A stretch of 64,000 nt of DNA from JABDJL01 sp047614505 (GTDB lineage: Bacteria > Pseudomonadota > Gammaproteobacteria > Xanthomonadales > SZUA-36): NCBI GenBank assembly GCA_047614505.1, contig JBLHGQ010000002.1, forward strand, positions 14,674 to 78,673, given 5' to 3'. A program made the translations under genes and the position numbers. Below the pieces are notes generated by a model, which saw nothing but the letters and a program-made list of their open reading frames with translations, did not search any database and was not told where the DNA came from. Position 1 is the stretch's first letter. Every line of letters begins with the position of its first letter. This document shows, in pieces, positions 27,192 through 35,801 of this stretch.

Positions 27192-27635
27192 CTATTGTAT
27201 GAGTCTGGTAGGTGCAAGACCCTGTGCGGTAATAATGACCTCTACCGTTGCTGGTTTCGTAGGATCAATGCGGTCCGATTGTTCTACAGTAAATTCTCCA
27301 GTCGACCATTCAGTCCCCCCCTGTTTCCACTTGATTTCAATTTGATTGCCCTGATACTGGCGCAATGGAAAAGTTGTTGCACACTGACCACGCATTGGAA
27401 TATTTCCGCAACTGATGAACTCACCGGTCTGGGTGACCAACAGCATTACCTCACTAAGCAGACTGAATGATTCGTTCTGAATTCTCAGCCCTTTGATTTC
27501 AATTCCTGCTGTCTGCATTTCAGTTTTTAAGCTGGGTTTAAGCGCACAGGCAAACAAGAAAATTGCTGATAGAGAAGCCATAGGCAGAGCTTTGCTCATG
27601 ACAAACACGAGCGCATGTGGCATACCTAATGTCAT
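27192..27635 (-). CDS. probable lipoprotein coupled to pepN, unknown function
   Basis: 147 residues if started at the ATG at 27635, which overlaps the pepN stop as TAATG. An internal ATG at 27599 (MSKALPMASLSAIFLFACAL) gives a more typical lipoprotein signal with lipobox LFAC, so the true start is uncertain. The mature part (~115 residues) looks like a beta-sandwich; it has a Cys pair (SCGNIPMRGQC) that could form a disulfide, and a T-x-E-V-x-I C-terminal strand. No family recognised. Transcription with pepN is likely. Confidence 0.65.
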   Translation of the reverse strand: MTLGMPHALVFVMSKALPMASLSAIFLFACALKPSLKTEMQTAGIEIKGLRIQNESFSLLSEVMLLVTQTGEFISCGNIPMRGQCATTFPLRQYQGNQIEIKWKQGGTEWSTGEFTVEQSDRIDPTKPATVEVIITAQGLAPTRLIQ

Positions 27636-30274
27636 TACCTCAGTGCGCTATTAATTATCTCACTGCTGTCAGGCGACAGACCCTGAACTGCAGCGATACG
27701 CTCAAGTTCAGCTTTCATCAAAGACATTCGCGCAGGGTCATAACGGGTCCAGCGATTAAAAGCTGATGCCATTCTCGCGGCCACTTGTGGGTTGATAGCG
27801 TCCAGAGCAATAATCTGGTCAGCATGAAACCGGTATCCTGCTCCATCAGGTACATGAAAACCGGTTGGATTACCCATCGAAAATGCACCGATTAGCGAAC
27901 GGACCTTATTAGGGTTCTTAATACTGAATGCTGGATGATTCATCAATACTTTTACCCGCTCAACTGTGTCACGTGCTGGTTTCATTGCCTGCATAGCAAA
28001 CCATTTGTCCATCACTAAGGGATCGTTTTTCCATTTTTGTTCAAACGCCTCAATGGCCTCATCAGAAAATGAGGAAGCTTCAAGAATCAGCCCTTTCAAA
28101 CCAGCTAGAGAGTCAGTCATATTGTCGCTATTGAAAAACTGCTCTTTTGCCAACTGTTCCCCTTCCGGCGTTTTTGCCAGGTATGACAGACAAACATTTT
28201 TCAGACTGCGCCTGGCCATTGCTTTTGGCGATTTGCTGTATACCCGATTAATGTTCAATTGATCATAACGCTCACGAAACTGAGCTGAAAGCGCATTGGC
28301 AAGGCTGGTGCGAATAAATTGGCGAGCTTCATGTATCCCATCAACATCGACGATATCCATCTGCTCTGCAAGATAATCCTCGCCCGGTAGAATCATCGTT
28401 TCCGCCAACAAAGCCGGATCTGCCTCTCGATCCGCAAGCAGCCCTGAAAATGCCGACTGCAATCCGGGCTCAAGCCGCATTTCCTGCCCAAGCGCCCTGT
28501 TTCGCACTTGCTCAAGAATACACATTTGGGCAAGCTGCTGAGCGGCCTCCCAACGTGTAAAGGTATCTGAGTCGTGAGCAATCAGGTGACTCAATTGCTG
28601 AATTGTCCACGGATAGTGGATCTTGACCGGCGCGGAGAAATCTCTTAGTAATGAGGGCACAACGCCTTTTTTGACATTAATAAAAGTGAAACTCTGATTT
28701 TCCTGTTCGAGAAGCAATACCCTGGTGTTTGCACCGGCGTGCGATTCGCCCTTGAATTGAAGAGGAACCCCGAAACCGTCCTGGTTGATCAAGCCCATCG
28801 AAAATGGAATCACGAGAGCTACCTTTTCCGCCTGATCGTGACTGGGAGGAGTTAATTGGCTTAAGTTTATGTGATATTCGCCACTGGCCTCATCATGCCT
28901 GGTCGCCACTGTGAGTTCTGGCGTACCCGACTGGCTATACCATTGCGAAAACTTGCTTAAATCAATGTCATTGGCATCTGACATTGCGGCCAAAAAGTGA
29001 TCACAACTTACCGCCTGACCGTCATGGCGCTTAAAGTACAGCCGCATGCCCTTTTGGAAACCCGCTTCCCCGAGCAAGGTGTGATACATACGAATAATGG
29101 TCGCACCTTTTTGGTACACGGTTGATGTATAGAAATTGTTGATTTCGATGTAGCGATCCGGCCGGATAGGATGAGCCATTGGGCCCGCATCTTCTGGGAA
29201 TTGCCGGTCTCTGAGGTCGCGGACATCCTGAATCCGTTTCACTGCCCTAGATTGCATGTCGGCGGAAAATTCCTCATCACGAAAAACTGTCAAGCCTTCC
29301 TTCAAAGTCAGCTGGAACCAGTCCTGGCACGTGACGCGGTTACCGGTCCAGTTATGAAAGTACTCATGTCCGATAACACCCTCAATTCCCTGATAATCAG
29401 CATCAGTTGCAGTATCCGGACGGGCAAGTACATATTTTGAATTGAAAATGTTGAGAGATTTATTCTCCATTGCGCCCATGTTGAAATCATTGGTAGCAAC
29501 AATGTTGTAGATGTTCAGGTCGTATTCAAGACTAAACCGGTCCTCGTCCCATTTCATTGCATTAATGAGGGACTCCATGGCGTGCTCGCAACGGTCGATA
29601 TTTTCGGCTTCTACATACACCCTTAAAGTCACATTGCGGCCACTGCGGGTCAAAAAATGGTCTTCAATATGTGCCAGGTCACCCGCCACAAGGGCAAACA
29701 AATAAGAGGGTTTCGGAAACGGATCTTCCCATCTTATCCAGTGACGCCCGTTGTCAGAATTTCCTGAATCTGCTGCATTACCATTGGATAACAACACTGG
29801 GTAGCGATTGGCATCAGCTTCGATAAATACACTGAACCGACTCATCACATCCGGACGATCAGGAAACCAGGTGATTTTACGAAACCCTTCAGCCTCACAT
29901 TGTGTGAGAAGAAAATCACCTGATTGATACAGCCCTTCCAATGCAGTGTTTTTCGACGGATGAATGTGAACCTCGGTCTCCAGTACGCAATGATCAGGTA
30001 CAGAATAGATACGCATGGACTCGCCTGAAATCTCATATTCTGATAGTTCCAGTGCTCTCCCATCGATACAAATTGAGCGTAGTTCCAGATCTTTGCCATC
30101 AAGAATAAGATCTTGGCCCCCAGAAACCGTGTTCTTGCTATTGAGGTGCATACGGGTGTTCACACGCGTAAATGAGTCCTCTATGGAAAAACGCAATTCC
30201 ACCGCCTCAATCTCCCACGGAAAGGCCGTGTAATCTTTTCGAAAAATTGCTTTGCCAGAAACAAATTTTTGCAT
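27635..30274 (-). CDS. pepN: aminopeptidase N (M1 family)
   Basis: 879 residues, the length of E. coli-type PepN. The substrate-recognising GAMEN motif is followed by KSLNIF, and the zinc motif is HEYFHNWTGNR with the second Glu ligand in LKEGLTVFRDEEFS. The C-terminal helical ARM-like domain is present. It is a cytoplasmic broad-specificity aminopeptidase that clears peptides from protein turnover. It diverges from the dehydratase gene across 61 bp and overlaps a small lipoprotein gene at its 3' end. Confidence 0.96.
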   Translation of the reverse strand: MQKFVSGKAIFRKDYTAFPWEIEAVELRFSIEDSFTRVNTRMHLNSKNTVSGGQDLILDGKDLELRSICIDGRALELSEYEISGESMRIYSVPDHCVLETEVHIHPSKNTALEGLYQSGDFLLTQCEAEGFRKITWFPDRPDVMSRFSVFIEADANRYPVLLSNGNAADSGNSDNGRHWIRWEDPFPKPSYLFALVAGDLAHIEDHFLTRSGRNVTLRVYVEAENIDRCEHAMESLINAMKWDEDRFSLEYDLNIYNIVATNDFNMGAMENKSLNIFNSKYVLARPDTATDADYQGIEGVIGHEYFHNWTGNRVTCQDWFQLTLKEGLTVFRDEEFSADMQSRAVKRIQDVRDLRDRQFPEDAGPMAHPIRPDRYIEINNFYTSTVYQKGATIIRMYHTLLGEAGFQKGMRLYFKRHDGQAVSCDHFLAAMSDANDIDLSKFSQWYSQSGTPELTVATRHDEASGEYHINLSQLTPPSHDQAEKVALVIPFSMGLINQDGFGVPLQFKGESHAGANTRVLLLEQENQSFTFINVKKGVVPSLLRDFSAPVKIHYPWTIQQLSHLIAHDSDTFTRWEAAQQLAQMCILEQVRNRALGQEMRLEPGLQSAFSGLLADREADPALLAETMILPGEDYLAEQMDIVDVDGIHEARQFIRTSLANALSAQFRERYDQLNINRVYSKSPKAMARRSLKNVCLSYLAKTPEGEQLAKEQFFNSDNMTDSLAGLKGLILEASSFSDEAIEAFEQKWKNDPLVMDKWFAMQAMKPARDTVERVKVLMNHPAFSIKNPNKVRSLIGAFSMGNPTGFHVPDGAGYRFHADQIIALDAINPQVAARMASAFNRWTRYDPARMSLMKAELERIAAVQGLSPDSSEIINSALR

Positions 30275-30335
30275 TGCTAAAAACCCTTGTTTTAGTAGAC
30301 TGTGAACCGCTCATCCGGGCCAGTATTATAGGCGC

Positions 30336-31316
30336 ATGAATCAAGTGACAGAACAACCACGTCCAAACCATGAGGATATCATCACGGCACACCAGCGTAT
30401 TTCGATGCATATTCGAAATACACGCATTGCACAAAGTGATGAGCTAAACAAGAAACTGGGTTGTGAGGTCTGGTCTAAATGTGAGAACCAACAGGAAACC
30501 GGTGCTTTCAAGTTGCGCGGCGCAAGCAACGCCATCTTGCATTTGCGGGAAAGAGGAATTGCGGAAGATGTCGCAACTCACTCTTCCGGCAACCACGGCG
30601 CAGCTCTGGCCCGCGCAGCAAAGCTCGATGGACGTAAAGCCTATGTAGTAATGCCTCGAAATGCAGTTCCCTCCAAAATTGAAGCCGTCCGTAATTTTGG
30701 TGGCAAAGTAATACTCTGCGAGCCAACCCAGCAAGCCCGGGAGAATGGACTGGCAGATTTGGTCGAGCAAGGATTCATACCGATTCCACCTTATGACCAC
30801 ATTGATATCATCGCCGGTCAGGGCACGGCTGCTCTTGAATTGCTCACCGTCAAACCGGATCTGGAAATCCTGATGACGCCCGTCGGTGGCGGTGGTCTAA
30901 TTAGTGGCTCTTCGATCATTGCACGTCATATGAACTCCGAAATCACCATCATTGGTGCCGAACCCATTGGAGCCGCTGACACGGCCGCGAGCTTCTCGCG
31001 TGGTGCACGCGTTTCATCCTGGAACCCCGATACAATGGCAGACGGGCTGCGCGCGCTTGTTGGTGAAATGACTTTTCCGATAATTTTGGATCTTGTGGAC
31101 GATATCCTGACTGTAACTGAGGCTGGTCTTTTGCGCGGAATGGAGTTGATCTATGAATACATGGATATGATTATTGAACCTTCATCAGCAACCGTGATTG
31201 CAGCCTTGCTTGAATACCCTTCAGTTTTTGCCGGTAAGAAAGTGGGTCTGATACTTAGCGGTGGCAACATCGATACCAATATGTTTCCTGCAATGAAGAC
31301 TTCACCCAGTGAATGA
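30336..31316 (+). CDS. PLP-dependent threonine/serine dehydratase
   Basis: 326 residues, fold type II PLP enzyme without the C-terminal regulatory domain of biosynthetic IlvA. The PLP lysine is in TGAFKLRGASNA, the phosphate-binding glycine loop is VGGGGLISGSS, and the cofactor ring contact is in LILSGGNID. The short form matches catabolic threonine ammonia-lyase (TdcB-like) or serine racemase/dehydratase, which convert Thr or Ser to 2-oxoacids and ammonia. The substrate is not certain. Its 3' end overlaps the tag gene by 8 bp. Confidence 0.85.
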   Translation: MNQVTEQPRPNHEDIITAHQRISMHIRNTRIAQSDELNKKLGCEVWSKCENQQETGAFKLRGASNAILHLRERGIAEDVATHSSGNHGAALARAAKLDGRKAYVVMPRNAVPSKIEAVRNFGGKVILCEPTQQARENGLADLVEQGFIPIPPYDHIDIIAGQGTAALELLTVKPDLEILMTPVGGGGLISGSSIIARHMNSEITIIGAEPIGAADTAASFSRGARVSSWNPDTMADGLRALVGEMTFPIILDLVDDILTVTEAGLLRGMELIYEYMDMIIEPSSATVIAALLEYPSVFAGKKVGLILSGGNIDTNMFPAMKTSPSE

Positions 31317-31887
31317 AACACAGGCACGCTGCGCATGGGCAGACTCTGACCCTCTTAATGCGCAATATCACGATCAGGAATGGGGACGTCCCGAGCGCCG
31401 CGAAATCAGGCTGTTCGAAATGTTGACTCTGGAAGGCGCGCAGGCCGGCTTGAGCTGGTTAACGATCCTGCGTAAAAGAGCCGGTTACCGGAAAGCCTTT
31501 GTCGATTTCAATCCGGCTCGGGTGGCCGGCTTTGACCAGCAAACTATAGATATCCTGGTCAATGACCCAGGTATAGTCCGGCATCGGGGAAAAATTGAAT
31601 CTACCGTCAATAATGCACGAAGAATTTTGGCGCTTTGGGATCAGGGTCTTAGCCTGGAAAACCTGGTTTGGGAAATAGTCGATGGGAAGCCAAAAATAAA
31701 TCGCTGGAAATCTATAGCTGATATCCCGGCAACAACGACGGAATCAGTACAACTCAGCAAGAATTTGAAGAAGCTTGGCTTTCGATTTGTAGGCCCTACG
31801 ACCTGTTATGCATTTATGCAGGCTGCCGGATTGGTGAATGATCACGAAACCAATTGCTTTTGTTATTCGCAATGCCAAGAAAAATAA
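31309..31887 (+). CDS. tag: DNA-3-methyladenine glycosylase I
   Basis: 192 residues from a GTG start inside the end of the dehydratase gene; a nearby ATG is out of frame. It has the Tag signatures CAWADSDPLNAQYHDQEWG, which supplies the N-terminal Cys and His zinc ligands, LFEMLTLEGAQAGLSWLTIL with the catalytic-pocket Glu, and the C-terminal NDHETNCFCY with the remaining His and Cys ligands. It excises 3-methyladenine from alkylated DNA in base-excision repair. Confidence 0.93.
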   Translation: MNETQARCAWADSDPLNAQYHDQEWGRPERREIRLFEMLTLEGAQAGLSWLTILRKRAGYRKAFVDFNPARVAGFDQQTIDILVNDPGIVRHRGKIESTVNNARRILALWDQGLSLENLVWEIVDGKPKINRWKSIADIPATTTESVQLSKNLKKLGFRFVGPTTCYAFMQAAGLVNDHETNCFCYSQCQEK

Positions 31888-31937
31888 ATAATTCAAACAA
31901 GGCAATTTTGCCGAACAAACCAGTAGACAATTCAACA

Positions 31938-32447
31938 ATGACCCAAACACTTTACCTATTACGTCACGCCAAAGCCGAGCCCTGGATGCCCGGCATCAAT
32001 GATTTTGCACGCAAGCTCAGTGAGCGCGGTTTAGAACATATGCACCACCTTTCCCGCTGGGCATTGGCAAGCCTATCTGAACCTGAAGTGGTTTTGTGTT
32101 CTTCTTCAAATAGAACCCGTGAAACTCTCGAACCATTTTTCAAAACCTGGACGGATTTGCCATCACACACCAATTACATGGATGAAATCTACGAGGGGAG
32201 CACCGGAACCTTGCACTCAATGGCTGAAAAGTTTTTTGAAAGATCCGAAACAGTGATGATGATCGGTCACAACCCGGGTTTTGAGCACCTGGCAACTTCT
32301 TTAATGCGTGACCAGGATTCAGCGCAAATAAGCAAAATGGCTACCGGTACTCTGGCGGTAATCGAATTCCCGGCTGGCTATGAAATCGATTGCGGTGAGG
32401 GCGTTTTAAGGGAATGGATTACACGTAGAAACCTTTCATTTGATTGA
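31938..32447 (+). CDS. sixA: phosphohistidine phosphatase SixA-like protein
   Basis: 169 residues from the ATG at 31938, chosen because it places the catalytic RHA motif near the N-terminus (TLYLLRHAKAEP). The second histidine of the histidine-phosphatase fold is in MMIGHNPGFEHL. SixA removes phosphate from histidines of phosphotransfer proteins such as the PTS-Ntr chain; the substrate here is inferred from family only. It lies 50 bp after tag and its 3' end overlaps the convergent methionine sulfoxide reductase gene by 12 bp. Confidence 0.85.
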   Translation: MTQTLYLLRHAKAEPWMPGINDFARKLSERGLEHMHHLSRWALASLSEPEVVLCSSSNRTRETLEPFFKTWTDLPSHTNYMDEIYEGSTGTLHSMAEKFFERSETVMMIGHNPGFEHLATSLMRDQDSAQISKMATGTLAVIEFPAGYEIDCGEGVLREWITRRNLSFD

Positions 32448-32900
32448 GTTCTCGTAGACTTTTGCAAGCCTGCTCAAGCCAATCTCGTCCTTTTCGTCAA
32501 ACCGGTCCGGAAACGGACTGTCAATATCCAATACACCAATCAGTTCATTGTCTTTGAACAAAGGTACGACAAGCTCTGATTCTGAAGCTGTGTCACAAGC
32601 AATATGACCCGGGAATTCGTGAACATTAGCAACCCGTTGTAATTTACCACTTGCCGCAGCCGTACCGCAGACGCCCTGACCGAGAGGAATTTCAAAACAT
32701 GCGGGCTTGCCTTGAAAGGGGCCCAATATCAATGTCTCATCTTGCAAGAAATAAAAACCCACCCAATTCACTTCCGAAAGCTCAAGCATCAACAAGGCAC
32801 TAAGATTTGCTGCATTGGCAATCCGGTTACTTTGCCCGGAAAGCAAAGCTTCAGCCTGCTCGGCCACTAAGCGGTAATTTATCTGTCTTTCTTCATTCAT
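32436..32900 (-). CDS. free methionine-(R)-sulfoxide reductase, GAF domain (fRMsr)
   Basis: 154 residues, a single GAF domain with all three family cysteines: KPACFEIPLGQGVCG carries two and HIACDTASESELVVPL carries the third, which in E. coli is the catalytic one. The enzyme reduces free methionine-R-sulfoxide with thioredoxin. Its ATG follows the methyltransferase stop directly (TAGATG), so it is the last gene of the hutG-hutF-methyltransferase operon. Confidence 0.9.
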   Translation of the reverse strand: MNEERQINYRLVAEQAEALLSGQSNRIANAANLSALLMLELSEVNWVGFYFLQDETLILGPFQGKPACFEIPLGQGVCGTAAASGKLQRVANVHEFPGHIACDTASESELVVPLFKDNELIGVLDIDSPFPDRFDEKDEIGLSRLAKVYENSIK

Positions 32901-33527
32901 CTACCCGGGCTCATTCTGCGCTTTTTCGAATACCAGCAACAAATTGTTCGCCGGCATCTGATTGCGTTCTCGAAGTATCATTTGATGGCTGGTGGCCAGT
33001 ATTTCAAGCGCTTCAATATCACGGATTCCCATTTCCGGTTTTCGTGCCTTTAGATCGCTATCGAATTGGCGGTTACTCTCCGAAGTGAAACTACCGCCAA
33101 TATTAAATGGGCCGTAAAGACAAAAAATACTGCCAGGTTTGAGACACTTCCCGGTGCCGGAAAACATTGCTTCGACACCTTGCCAGGACATGATATGGGC
33201 TGTATTTGCGGAATACACGGCATCAAAATTGACCGATGGAAAAGGGTTTTTAAGCACATCTAAAGGAATCGGAGCCTTAATGGACGCATTTCCGTACTCA
33301 AGTAACCGGGCTCCCAATTCAGGCAAAGCTTCGGGCCGATCAGTCGGCTGCCATTCTAGAGTTGGTAGTGACTCGCTGAAAAAAACTGCATGCTGGCCCC
33401 AACCTGAACCAATTTCCAGCACACAAGCCCCGGCGGGCAACAATCGCTTCAACTGTTCAAAAATTGGTTGCTTGTTACGATCACTTGCAGAAGAGAAGTT
33501 AACAGAGGATTGTGTCCGCCCGGCCAT
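32901..33527 (-). CDS. SAM-dependent methyltransferase of the DUF938 family
   Basis: 208 residues. The SAM-binding loop is CVLEIGSGWGQHAVFFSESL; the family opening SDRNKQPIFEQLKRLLP and the GSFTSESNRQFD segment identify DUF938. Substrates of this family are not established to my knowledge. It overlaps hutF by one base (TGATG) and abuts the next gene, so translation is coupled on both sides. Confidence 0.88.
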   Translation of the reverse strand: MAGRTQSSVNFSSASDRNKQPIFEQLKRLLPAGACVLEIGSGWGQHAVFFSESLPTLEWQPTDRPEALPELGARLLEYGNASIKAPIPLDVLKNPFPSVNFDAVYSANTAHIMSWQGVEAMFSGTGKCLKPGSIFCLYGPFNIGGSFTSESNRQFDSDLKARKPEMGIRDIEALEILATSHQMILRERNQMPANNLLLVFEKAQNEPG

Positions 33528-34897
33528 CAGCTCAGTAATTCCTTCATTACCCTGCTAAAACCCGCTTTTAATGCAGTTTCATTAATATGCTGACCATCTT
33601 CGACCAGCCGTTTTCCGGCCACATATACCGTGCGATTCATTTCCCTGCCTCCGGCAAATACCAGCGAATCCAAAATCGCATCTTCCTGCCGTCCGACAAG
33701 AAGTGGATGGCTGTTATCCAACTCGACAAGATCCGCCCGTCTTCCGGTTTCAATCACTCCACAATGTTGACCCAGTGCCTGGGCACCAGAAGTTGCAGCA
33801 TGCTCATACAAGAAGCGCCCACAGCTTTGAAAATCAGTACATAGAATATTGCGGCGCTCTTGTCGCAGCCGTTCGGAATACTCTAGCATCCGTAATTCAT
33901 CTGAAACTGATATACGCAAATTGCTGTCTGAACCAATACCGAAACGACCACCTTCTCTGAGCCATGCTGCAGTATCGAAAAACCCGTCGCCAAGGTCGGC
34001 CTCGGTGGTAGGGCAAAGCCCGGCCACCACACCTGTCGCTGCCGCATCGAGGCGCTCAGATTCGAGCATATGAGTTGCATGAACGAGGCACCAGTTTTGA
34101 TCTAATGCAACATTGTTCAATAACCATTCGACTGGCCGGGCACCAAGGTATTCTTTGCTTGCTTCTACTTCTGCGGCTTGCTCCGCGATATGAATATGAA
34201 TTGGCATTCGTTCAGTCGAAATCGATTCCAGCAGATTCTTTAGTTCTTCAGAATGCACAGCACGTAAGGAATGAGGCGCAATCCCTAAGCAATGCAGTGA
34301 TTGGCCGTCGATCGCCTTACGGCATGTCTGCAGAATCTCGAGATATTCATCCAGCTTATTACTGAATCGGCGTTGCTCATGGCCCGTCGACATCTGTCCA
34401 AAACCGGAAACACTGTACAGAACAGGAAGCAAGGTGACGGCAATGCCACTTGAGTCTGCTGCAGACAAAATACGCAGGCTGGTTTCTGCACGCTGTGAAT
34501 ATGCCCCACCGTCAGGCTGGTGATGCAGGTAGTGAAATTCTGCACAGGCGGTGTAACCGGCCATTAGCATTTCTGCATATACCCACGCCATGCAGACTTC
34601 GAGTTGTTCAGAAGTAATTTTATTCGCAAACCGGTACATGGCTTCGCGCCAGCCCCAAAAATTGCCGGTAGACTCCGCCCCGCCACCGGTCAAACCGCTG
34701 ATCATTCTCTGGAACCCGTGACTGTGCACATTTGGCATACCGGGAATGACTGTGCCACATAATTGGACATCGGCACTACCCGGCAGCCCAGAACTAATCG
34801 ACCCAATCAGGCCATTGGAATCTACTTCCAGCAGGACGTCATTGCGCCACCCGTCGACCAACAAGGCCTGTCTGCAATAAATTCTAGTCGCAGCCAT
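33527..34897 (-). CDS. hutF: formimidoylglutamate deiminase
   Basis: 456 residues, amidohydrolase fold. The metal-binding HxH is in PNVHSHGFQRMISG, with further ligands in HIHIAEQ and GSDSNLRISVSDEL. Presence of the FxWREAMYRF region and of a deformylase next door identify HutF: it converts N-formimidoyl-glutamate to N-formylglutamate plus ammonia in the five-step histidine degradation route. It overlaps hutG by 14 bp. Other hut genes (hutH, hutU, hutI) are not in the window. Confidence 0.93.
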   Translation of the reverse strand: MAATRIYCRQALLVDGWRNDVLLEVDSNGLIGSISSGLPGSADVQLCGTVIPGMPNVHSHGFQRMISGLTGGGAESTGNFWGWREAMYRFANKITSEQLEVCMAWVYAEMLMAGYTACAEFHYLHHQPDGGAYSQRAETSLRILSAADSSGIAVTLLPVLYSVSGFGQMSTGHEQRRFSNKLDEYLEILQTCRKAIDGQSLHCLGIAPHSLRAVHSEELKNLLESISTERMPIHIHIAEQAAEVEASKEYLGARPVEWLLNNVALDQNWCLVHATHMLESERLDAAATGVVAGLCPTTEADLGDGFFDTAAWLREGGRFGIGSDSNLRISVSDELRMLEYSERLRQERRNILCTDFQSCGRFLYEHAATSGAQALGQHCGVIETGRRADLVELDNSHPLLVGRQEDAILDSLVFAGGREMNRTVYVAGKRLVEDGQHINETALKAGFSRVMKELLS

Positions 34898-35693
34898 GAC
34901 CTGGCTTCCAGGCCAAAAGGGTTACTATGAGATGTTTCAGGAACTCCTGCACACCACCCGCAGCCTTCTCATCATATCTGAGTGTATCTTTATGCATATA
35001 AATGTCCTGTGACATTTCTAGTTGCAATGCATGAATATGCAGAGCGGGACAACCATAATGACGGGTAATAAATCCCCCTTTGAATCGTCCATCCACAACG
35101 TGGCTGTAGCGATTCTGGCCTCTGAAAATGTTTAACGCCTCTCCGGTCAAAGAAGGAGCCGCACTTCGACCTTCGAAACTGCCCAAATTGAGATCAGGTA
35201 AAACGCCGTCAAACAAACCAGGAACCCTGCTCCTGATCGAATGCGCATCAATTAATATTGCGTAACCAAAAGTTTCTTTCAAACGCGCCAGTTCATTCTT
35301 AATTGCCAAATGGTAGGGTTGCCAGTACATTTCGACCCGTTTTTTAATTTCTTCGGCGTCCGGCAGTTCCCATTGATACAAGGGCAAACCGGAAAAAGTT
35401 TCAATGGGAATCAAGCCAGGCGTTTTATTTTCGTACAAGGCTGCATCATTTGAAGATCTGTTCAAATCTACAACATATCGTGAATAGTTTGCAGTTATCA
35501 GACCCGCCCCCAGTTCGGGTACCCACTCATAAAGGCGGTCAACGAACCAGTCAGTGTCCGGAAACATTGACGCTTTGGGACTTAGTCGCCCATTTATGCT
35601 AGACGGCAATCTGGTTCCCGCGTGCGGCACACTGACCAGTAACGGCAGACGGCTGGTATGGATTTTAAATACTTGACTCACTTCACTCATCAT
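34884..35693 (-). CDS. hutG: N-formylglutamate deformylase
   Basis: 269 residues. The pattern LLVSVPHAGTRLPS, then DTDWFVDRLYEW, NYSRYVVDLNR and ILIDAHSIRSRVP is that of the N-formylglutamate amidohydrolase family. It hydrolyses N-formylglutamate to glutamate and formate, the last step after HutF. Two possible ATG starts lie in tandem (35693, 35690). It is the first gene of a tightly overlapping four-gene operon; no operator for HutC was recognised upstream. Confidence 0.93.
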   Translation of the reverse strand: MMSEVSQVFKIHTSRLPLLVSVPHAGTRLPSSINGRLSPKASMFPDTDWFVDRLYEWVPELGAGLITANYSRYVVDLNRSSNDAALYENKTPGLIPIETFSGLPLYQWELPDAEEIKKRVEMYWQPYHLAIKNELARLKETFGYAILIDAHSIRSRVPGLFDGVLPDLNLGSFEGRSAAPSLTGEALNIFRGQNRYSHVVDGRFKGGFITRHYGCPALHIHALQLEMSQDIYMHKDTLRYDEKAAGGVQEFLKHLIVTLLAWKPGHGCD

Positions 35694-35752
35694 ACTGGCT
35701 GACCTTCACATTGAGAACCGCAGTGATGACAATATAGCGGCTTTTCAAAGGC

Positions 35753-35778
35753 AAAAAAATGCCCGGATGAACCGGGCA
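35753..35778 (-). terminator. intrinsic terminator after pilQ
   Basis: Stem TGCCCGG/CCGGGCA with loop ATGAA at 35760-35778, followed on the minus strand by seven T. It lies 24 bp beyond the pilQ stop and separates the pilus operon from hutG. Confidence 0.85.
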
Positions 35779-35801
35779 CCTAATCAGTATGACATTCGCT
35801 T

